DNA of 64,000 nt from Impatiens glandulifera (Eukaryota > Streptophyta > Magnoliopsida > Ericales > Balsaminaceae): contig NC_061862.1 of assembly GCF_907164915.1 (NCBI RefSeq), positions 9,163,505 through 9,227,504 of the forward strand, given 5' to 3'. Below the pieces are notes generated by a model, which was given only the letters and a program-made list of their open reading frames with translations, was not told where the DNA came from and searched no databases. The translations under genes and the position numbers were made by a program. Of this stretch, positions 56,680 through 64,000 are shown one piece after another; the stretch's first letter is position 1; each line of letters begins with the position of its first letter.

Positions 56680-59410
56680 TTTGTTTACTTCCATCAAAAT
56701 AGAAGAAAACTTGATCATAAATTCAAAAAATGCATATTCATCGGTTATGCATGCACCATTCCAAAAAGGATATCGTTGTTATTCTCCTTCCACTAAGAAA
56801 ATATACACCGCCATAAATGTTATATTTTTTTGAGAATCAACCTTATTTTTTGGCTTTCAATATTCAGGAGGAGAATCAAGATGAATATCAATATTTTTCA
56901 CAATCTTCCACTCTCATTATAGAAACATTTGATAATTCTCTATCTTCCACTACTATTATCAATCCTACTTCTTCCACTTCCACCTCTACTCCTAAATCAA
57001 TGTCATCTGAAGACCGAACACACTCTTCATCATATCAATCGTCAATGTCAAGGCTAAATCCAACTCTACAAGAACACTTAGGTATTAGCATTTCACTTGA
57101 TCCTATTTATGTTGATGATGATATTCTTAACTTACCTATTGCTTGGAGAAGTAGACATGGATCTTGAACTCAACACTCGATTGATAATTTTGTATCTTAT
57201 GAAAGGGTTTCATCTCAATATCGATATTGTCTTGCCTCTCATGATAATGTACAAGTTCCTAACAATGTTGATGAAACTTTTCAACATTCTCGTTGGAAAG
57301 AGGCGATATTAGATGAATTGCGAGCTCTTCAGAAGAATGGTACTTGGTATATTTGTGACTTGTCTTCGAATAAGAATACGATTGAGTGTAAATGAAGTTT
57401 TAAGGTAAAACATAATGCCGATGGGACAATTGAACATTTTAAAGCATGACTCGTTGCAAAAGGATTCTCTCAATCGTATGGTATTGATTATGAGGAGACA
57501 TTGACTACTATAGCAAAACTAAATACTATTAGAATCCTATTTACTTTGGCAACAAATAAAGATTGATTGTTGTACCAACTTGATGTTAAAAACGTCTTTC
57601 TAAATAGAGATTTAGAAGAAGAAGTATGCATGGAAATTCCACCAAGTTTGAAATCTAAGTAACTTAAAAACAAGGTTTGTAGACTACACAAATAATTGTA
57701 CGGACTCAAAAAATATCCACGAGCGTGGTTTGACAAGTTTACCAAATCAGCCATCAGAATTATGGATATTCTCATAGTAAAGCCGATCACACTATGTTCA
57801 TCAAAATATCAACGAGAAAAATGTAGCAATTCTTATTATATATGTCGATGATATTATACTTATATGTGATGATGAGGCAGAACTTTCAGTCTTGTAAAAG
57901 ACATTAGCGAGATAATTCAACACTAAAGATCTTGGACATTCTAAGTCTTTTCTTGGCATAGAGATTGCCCGATCATCTATATGTATTTTCATGTCTCAAA
58001 GAAATACTCTTTAGACTTGTTGACAGAAACAAGAATGCTTGGTTGTAAATCTATTGACACTCTTATGGACCCTTATAATAAGATTGGATCAAGAAAAAAT
58101 GAAGTCTTAGTTGATAATGGAAGATATCAAAGACTAGTAAGTCGTCTAATCTATTTATCACATACTCGTCCCGATATTGATTTCTCAGTAAGTGTTTTGA
58201 GTCAGTTCATGAATAACACAACTCAAGATCATATGGATGCAGCTTATCGAATTTTGAAATATATTAAAGGCACTTCAAGTAAAGGATTAATGTTCCTTAA
58301 AAATGAAAGCAATGATATGTTAGTTTCTACGGATGATGATTGGGCCGGAGACATCACAGATAGAAAATTCACTTCGGCTTATTGCACTTATGTGTGAAGC
58401 AATCTTGTGACATGAAGAAGCAAGAAATAATAAGTTGTATCTCAAAGTTGTGTCGAAGAAGAGTTGAGAGCTCTTACACTTGGGTTATGTGAAAGACTTT
58501 GGGTCGTTAGAGTTCTAAGAGATATTGGTGTTATTAATGATACTACAATTAAGCTTTATTGTGATAATCTTGCAGCCATTAGTATCGCCAAAAATCCGGT
58601 TCACCACGATAGAACAAAGCATATCGCAACAATTGGCTAGTTGAACTCTCTCACATTCCATGACGGTTCCAAATTGTCGATGTTCTAACCAAAACGTTAC
58701 CAAGAACTATCTTTGAATGCACAATTTGTATCTCCCAACATGAACATGAGGGGTATAAATATAATTAGAAATGTTTTATGTTTGAATAATAAGTATAAGT
58801 AATTGCCTGTAATTGTTCTGGTATAAATAAGAGTGTATGCATTTACAACATTATAGAGATTAGTTTGACATATAAAAGTCTCTCAACTTATTTATTTCTT
58901 TCTAACATTCTAAATCTATTAATCGTCAACGAAAAGACTCACTATAAGAAGAGATAAGTTCATAAATCAACTTCATTTTTAATTTAAGATTCTGGTCTTT
59001 ATTTTCATTATTTAGATAATTTCCTGAATGTTTGTTCTTGTCTGAGATTAGTTTAATTTTTGGTTGTTAAATTTAAGAATCATTTAGTCTATTCAAGTTA
59101 TATTTTGTTTGTATTAAAGGAAAACATGGAAGGCATAACGTTTTTTTCTTCTGAAATCGATGATCGGGTTTGTGGATTTTGGACCACGGCCCTCCGAATT
59201 TTACTAACAGAACGATGATTGTTCTGGAGGATCTATTGTTTAGCTAGGAAGTTTTTTAGGATTTGGGCTTACTATTTAAATCAGAAGGCCTATTTGGTCT
59301 TGGTTTATTATTTAAACTGAAGGTCTCTTTTAAATGTGGGTTTATTGTCAAAACCAAAAAGGCCTACATGGCCTTGGATTGTTTTTTTTACCCAAAGGCC
59401 ATTATTTAGG
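56680..59410 (+). mobile_element. Ty1/Copia remnant B (plus strand), inverted copy of part of remnant A
   Basis: Integrase end (56700-56810), Ser-rich spacer (56817-57167), RT (57240-57990, with IYVDDIIL), RNase H (57981-58397, full DHMDAAYRILKYIKGTSSKG and GDITDRKFTSAYCTYV) and the LTR-like end (about 58740-58985). It is the reverse complement of 44040-46785. The partner's frameshifts are partly different, so both decayed after duplication. Confidence 0.82.
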
Positions 59411-61249
59411 CCTCATGATCTAGGTGATTTTGGGTCTTATTTTTATTTTTTTTCTTTAATTTTGTTTTATTTTAGATTTTGCTTGAATTAGCTGATCATA
59501 ATTTCTTAAAATTTAATTTGTTTATCAGTCTTAATTTACTATTCTTGTAACACAAAATAAACTTCAACATATATTGATTCAATTAAGTTAACATTTTCAT
59601 ATTCTCTCAAAATAAATAATATCTAATCCTCACTAAACTAATATATAAATTATAGATTAGCAAAATGTTTTTAACTTTTCAAATAAGTAGAAATTGAATA
59701 ATATTTTACTAATTGAATAATATTTTATTACTCTCATTTATATAACAAATACTATTAACTTCTCAATATAATAATTATTTTTTTAATCTATTTTTTTTAT
59801 AGATTTTTCAAGTTCGTCAAAAAAAAAGATTTTAACAAATTATAACATATATATTATTAATTAATTAATATCACTAATCACTTGACTCAACAAATTGATC
59901 TCGCATTAAAATTCAAATAAATAAGATTAAGTGACACTTTATTAATAAATAATTAAGTAATATGATATATATAATAAATTATGAAAATATACTAATCAAT
60001 ATTTAATTAGGAAATCAGATTATTCCCTTGAAGATGTTAACACAACATGATCACATCGTTGTGATATTAATTTTAAAAAAAAAATAGTTTCAATATGAAT
60101 AGTATCCAACCTCTTTTAGGGTTTTCACATTCTCCAATTTATATTATGATTTTCACCTTGAATGTGAGGTATTAAGGAAATGGTGATATTTTAGAAGGGT
60201 ATTATAAATATTAAGATGACAATGATTGTAGTATTCGTGGGTGTGAATTTGAGAGATTAATGGAATAGTGGTTCGAAATGAATCAAATGATAAAATGAGG
60301 ATATATTGTGATCGATAATAACGAATCAGTTTGAGAAAAATACCCAAAGTGAGGGTAAAAGGTGGCCAATAATGATGAGTTTGTTAGTGCATAATGTTCA
60401 AAGTGATGGTAGGTGTTGGTCGATAATGATGAGTCAGATGAAGCAAATGCACAATGTGATGGTAGAAGGTGGTCATAATATGACGAGTTGCGAATGGAGC
60501 AAAATGTTCAAAGATAATGTCGAGTCACTTTGAGGCAAATAACTTTTTAAGTTTAGAATGTAATGTTTTAAAATTGGTTATTATTGTAGCACGTGTCACA
60601 TGACATAATGTTATAAATGTTTTTTCTTCATGAGTTCAATTTCCGTTGTCGTTAATTTTATGTTTTTTTTATCCAATTTTTTTCTTTGATCCTTAACTGC
60701 ATCTTGAAATTGAGTGGTTGAAATGGTTGGTAGACCTCTCCACATTAGGTCGGGATGCCTAATTCCATGTTATATCTTAAAACACTCTCCTTTAATGCAT
60801 ATAGCTTTGTCTTTTCTTTTATTAGCAACACCTTAATCTCAAATAAAATTTATGCGCACAACTATACTAAGTTTTTTTTAATTTGTCGTCTTCATTCGTA
60901 AAATGATAATGATGGTGGTATATGTGGATGCGAATTTGATGGATTGAAGGAATGATTGTGTTAATGGTGATTTTTTTGAAAGATAAGATGTGATAGAATA
61001 TGTAAATTCAAATTAAAGGGACGAAGGAATGAAAAATTGAATTAGATGGATAATAAAAAATAAAAAAATTTAAAATTTGTAATCTTAATTATTAATTTTA
61101 AATTTAAAAGATGTATTTTAAAATTATAATATAATATAAAATATCTATATTTATATTTATTTTCCGATTAAAATTATAATTATTTTATTAAAATCTTTTC
61201 AAGAACACAGGTACTACGTAGGATAAATAAATGTATTAGGTAAAAAAAA

Positions 61250-61640
61250 CTAGGATCGTCTTCTCTCTCATCCTCGGATCGGCCATGGCTTCTTCCATCT
61301 AAGGTATGCCTGTTTAAATTATATATGATACACGATTATACGCTGCTGTTTGTTGAGCTTATTCGTTTTGTTTGTCAATGATCCATCAGTTCAGCTGATC
61401 GAGTGAAAGGATGGGGGAACCTGATGATCATGAGCTGGACATCTTTCAGCTGATCCGAACTCATCAGGTTTCTATATTGTTAAGAACATCTGTTATTGAT
61501 CAGTAGGTTAATATTTGAGATAAGGGACTGAATTGAAATTTTGTAGGAGAAAGCTGTTCAATTACCTCCAGTTCAACTAGTTCGAACTTTGCTAGCAAAC
61601 ACTTCTTTTGGACTGCTTTCTATTGTGTATAAGCATCTAA
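61250..61640 (+). pseudogene. HugZ-like gene, truncated inverted copy (leader and exons 1-2)
   Basis: Leader exon (about 61250-61305, MASSI-stop), leader intron, exon 1 (ATG at about 61409, MGEPDDHELDIFQLIRTHQ) and exon 2 (KAVQLPPVQLVRTLLANTSF) match 18700-18304 in reverse complement. After GLLS the sequence breaks into TTGTGTATAAGCATC and then a 45-bp piece that matches intron DNA near 17075-17130. The rest of the gene is deleted, so it cannot make the protein. Confidence 0.9.
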
Positions 61641-61770
61641 AAAATACTCATTTTCAAGCATATCAAACACTATCAATGAATTTTTGATTTTTTCTGAATT
61701 TTCTAATATTTTGTTGATTAGATTATGCAATGCATTACGATTACCTTTTTCATTATTAGCATTAATGGTA

Positions 61771-62200
61771 TCCACGGTGGATTATTCAAAGGGGAAAATG
61801 GGATGAGACAAGGAGATACTCTCTTTTCATTTATTTTGTCTTTATCATTAAAATCCTTGATAGTATATTCAAAAAACTTTTGAATAATTGCTCATACGCC
61901 CACCATCTTTTATGTAGGGATCTTTTATGTAGGGAGGAGAATATTACTTATATTTATTTTGCCGATGATATTTTTTCGTGGCAATGCGAACATGGAATCC
62001 ATACATACTTTTAAGGAAGTATTAACTATTTTCTCTTGTGTTACAGGTCTATTTATTAATGAAGATAAAATTCTTTCTTTTTATGATGGAGTCGGGAGGA
62101 GGGGAAGGAGTGAATTTTCAATATTATGGGCATCAAGGAGGGTTCACTTCTGATTTGATATCTTGGTATTCTTCTATTGTCTAAGAAACTCCAAATTTCA
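61771..62200 (+). pseudogene. LINE (L1-type) reverse transcriptase fragment, copy B
   Basis: Colinear with 9541-9950 in the same orientation: GMRQGDTLFSFILSL-like, then FADDIFSRGN-like (61950-61990), then TFKEVLTIFSCVTGLFINED. This copy keeps the MRQGD and FADD motifs slightly better than copy A. Confidence 0.75.
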
Positions 62201-62277
62201 CAAAGGTCCCTCATTGAGAAGGACAAGAATTCATTCAATGAATGAGCAACAAAGATAATCAATTAATTCATTACAAT

Positions 62278-62506
62278 TTACAACATGATAACATCTAACA
62301 ACATACTTGGAGCAAGAATGCCAACGCTCATTGTAGACAATTTGAAGAGAAAGATAGATCGATCAATAAACAAACAAACAAATCAAAAGAAGTTGAAAGT
62401 GAGATCTATAAATTAATCAAAGAGGTTAGAAAGAGTAGAACTCACGATCAAAATTGGTGAGAGGTGGATGAGAGAAACGACATACATTAGGAAGAGTCAT
62501 GACCTT
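62278..62506 (-). pseudogene. Lipid-transfer-like protein gene, 3' fragment (copy B)
   Basis: On the minus strand, from the CACTA boundary: KVMTLPNVCRFSHPPLTNFD, an intron, then a last exon ending APSMLLDVIML-stop. Homologous to 10041-10270. The 5' half is displaced or lost behind the CACTA element that begins at 62507. Confidence 0.68.
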
Positions 62507-62519
62507 CACTAGTAAAAAT

Positions 62520-63100
62520 AGACCTTTAACCGAAAGTATAACCTTTCGGTAAAAGCCATATATCTATCAGTAAAAGTCTTTTACCGACAACCCGTCAGAT
62601 TGTCGGCATCAGTCAGTATTGCTCTTGTCGGTAAAGGTGTAGAGACCTAAGCCGACATATTTCATATCTTTCGGTATATTCTTTCCCGAAAGATTTAGTA
62701 AAATCTTTCGAAAATGCTTTTTACTACGTTCACCGTAAGATTTATTAAAATCTTTCGGAAATGCTTTACTTCCTTTACCGAAAGATTTATGCATATCTTT
62801 CGGCTCTACTTTACTTCCTTTACCGAAAGATTTATGTATATCTTTCGGCTTTGCTTTACTTTCTTTCGGCTCTGTTTACTTCCTTTACCGAAAGATTTGT
62901 TGATATCTTTCGGTTTTTCTTTACTACCTTTACCGAAAGATTTATGCATATCTTTCGGTTTTGCTTTATTGCCTTTACCGAAAGATTTATGCATATCTTT
63001 CGGTTTTTACTTTATTGCCTTTACCGAAAGATCTATGCTTATCTTTCGGTTTTGCTTTATTACCTTTACCGAAAGATCTATGCATATCTTTCGGTATTTC
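62520..63100. repeat. CACTA subterminal hairpin repeats (ACCGAAAGAT/ATCTTTCGGT)
   Basis: About eight units of roughly 45 bp: TTACCGAAAGATTTATGCAT then ATCTTTCGGTTTTGCTTTA. Each unit is a palindrome of CCGAAAGAT. This explains the repetitive open frames on both strands here. Confidence 0.93.
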
Positions 63101-63318
63101 CTCTTTACAGTTTTTTTAATATTTTGTTTGTTTTTTACATACTCTTAACCTGTTTAATTATCAGTCAAACCAAATAAATACAATAATCAAAAAAATTCAT
63201 TACATTTTCTAAAATTCTAAATTAATACGTATTACAAATACGTGTACTAATCCAAAACATAATCCAGCATACTTGTTCCAAACACGATAACATTATCCAA
63301 AAACTACATAAAAACGTA

Positions 63319-64000
63319 CTAACTCGACGGTGGTGGTTGATTCAATAACCTTGATAATATTTCTGCAATATGTTGTTGCGTTCTTTCGTTATTAACTTGA
63401 AATTGCTCTTCGAGTTTATTGATCCGCGCCCGGAGCTGTTGGTTCTCTTCTCTTAACGACGACGGCCCTCCACGTTTAGAATTGCCGCTCCTCCGCCGAT
63501 CACCGTGAAAGCGCGATGGCCGGACGCCTGACCCCATACCCATCACCTGCCCGTGTCGTTGGGGCCCGAAGGCTTTCTCGGTCACCTCAAAGTCGGAGAT
63601 ATCGGGTGTTTCACTAATTATTTGCTCCATCTCCGCCTGCACATTTAAAAGTTTTATTGTATAAGATGTATATATATAGTTCTGTTAAATTTTCAATTAA
63701 ATTTATTTATTAACTTACGATCTTCTCTTGTGATAATGGGTTCAATGTCGGGATCGGGTTGTCTACGGTGGGTCTCGGAGTTTGAGTCTTTCTGAACCTC
63801 TCTATGATAGTTGGTGGACATCCGAGTTCAACCGTCTGTACAAATAATTTAGTTAGTGTTCATCAGTAAATTAGTTAAATTATTTAAATTATTTATAATA
63901 GGTATAACTGAATAATATACTTACAAATTCTTCTTCTACGCACGAAAATGGTTTACTGCCTGTATGGTGCAGAAACTTCACTTGTTTTCTTTTGCCAATA
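63319..64000 (-). CDS. Ptta/En/Spm-type CACTA accessory protein, C-terminal exons (partial)
   Basis: Three exons with GT-AG borders: beyond 64000 to 63925, 63835-63719, 63636-63319; stop TAG at 63319-63321. The first visible exon has FLHHTGSKPFSCVEEEF, the conserved HxxGSxxF motif of plant Ptta/En/Spm (TNP1/TNPA-like) proteins. The last exon is rich in Arg/Gly and ends in a predicted coiled coil (REENQQLRARINKLEEQFQV). Such proteins bind subterminal repeats and assist the CACTA transposase. The N-terminus is outside the window. No frame break is seen. Confidence 0.8.

Larger units (their letters stand above)
56680..61640. repeat. Inverted-duplication arm B (intact order, empty sites)
   Basis: The reverse complement is colinear with 46785-44040, 34521-33997, 28770-27047 and 18707-18304 in that order. 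MULE E2, the CACTA at 28771 and MULE E1 are each absent at the predicted junctions (about 59415, 59925 and 61224-61250). The arm carries the first two exons of the HugZ-like gene at its right end. Confidence 0.92.
62507..64000. mobile_element. CACTA (En/Spm) element, left part; continues beyond the window
   Basis: Begins CACTAGTAAAAATAGACC immediately after CATGACCTT. Copy A of the flanking duplicate (10262) continues uninterrupted, so this is a real insertion boundary; the 3-bp TSD would be CTT but the far end is not visible. Subterminal repeats and a minus-strand Ptta/En/Spm-type gene follow. Confidence 0.85.

Noticed and set aside
62609..63177. Overlapping long frames with repeats on both strands
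   Set aside because: They are translations of the CACTA subterminal hairpin array, not genes.

Overview
The window is nuclear DNA of a eudicot plant. It is AT-rich, has short GT-AG introns, and is crowded with plant transposons and fragments of plant genes. Three ordinary cellular genes are readable: a pollen-class alpha-tubulin gene (minus, 2115-4122), a DUF6821-type membrane protein gene (plus, 15376-16202) and an 11-exon HugZ-like/FMN-binding split-barrel protein gene (minus, 16657-18526). I could not assign a species.

Layout. 1-12.5 kb: a possible MULE end, the tubulin gene, AT-rich intergenic DNA, LINE fragments, a lipid-transfer-protein pseudogene and a solo LTR (12002-12480, TSD GAGTA). 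12.5-18.7 kb: the DUF6821 and HugZ-like genes, convergent. 18.7-27.0 kb: MULE E1 (8.3 kb). 27.0-34.5 kb: older sequence holding a 5.2-kb CACTA element (28771-33993) that carries fragments of three cellular genes. 34.5-44.0 kb: MULE E2 (9.5 kb). 44-54 kb: two minus-strand Copia remnants, hAT debris, a CACTA end next to an HCF173-like gene fragment, and a Helitron. 55-64 kb: hAT remnant, a plus-strand Copia remnant, an inverted copy of older sequence, and the start of another CACTA element with part of its gene.

The main point of interest is the pair of MULEs. Each has short TIRs (GGGAAATT...), an exact 8-bp target duplication and two genes transcribed inward from the ends. One is a MuDR-type transposase (DNA-binding domain, DDE core, SWIM, CCHC knuckle). 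The other is a spliced protein of about 1,000 aa joining DUF1985 to a Ulp1/C48 protease fold. Their introns, promoters and intergenic spaces hold dense arrays of a short motif (core TTARCGAAnCG, about 19-bp period) that differs between E1 and E2. This arrangement resembles the Arabidopsis VANDAL/VANC sequence-specific anti-silencing system, and I propose these are a related but distinct lineage with its own motif code. E1 reads as intact. E2 carries a nonsense codon in the DUF1985 gene and a frameshift in the transposase.

A second theme is that 56.68-61.64 kb is an inverted copy of older sequence now scattered over 18.3-46.8 kb. Because the inverted copy lacks the insertions, it supplies empty sites for both MULEs and the 5.2-kb CACTA, which fixes their ends exactly. 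E1 sits just upstream of the HugZ-like gene and separates it from its ancestral upstream DNA.
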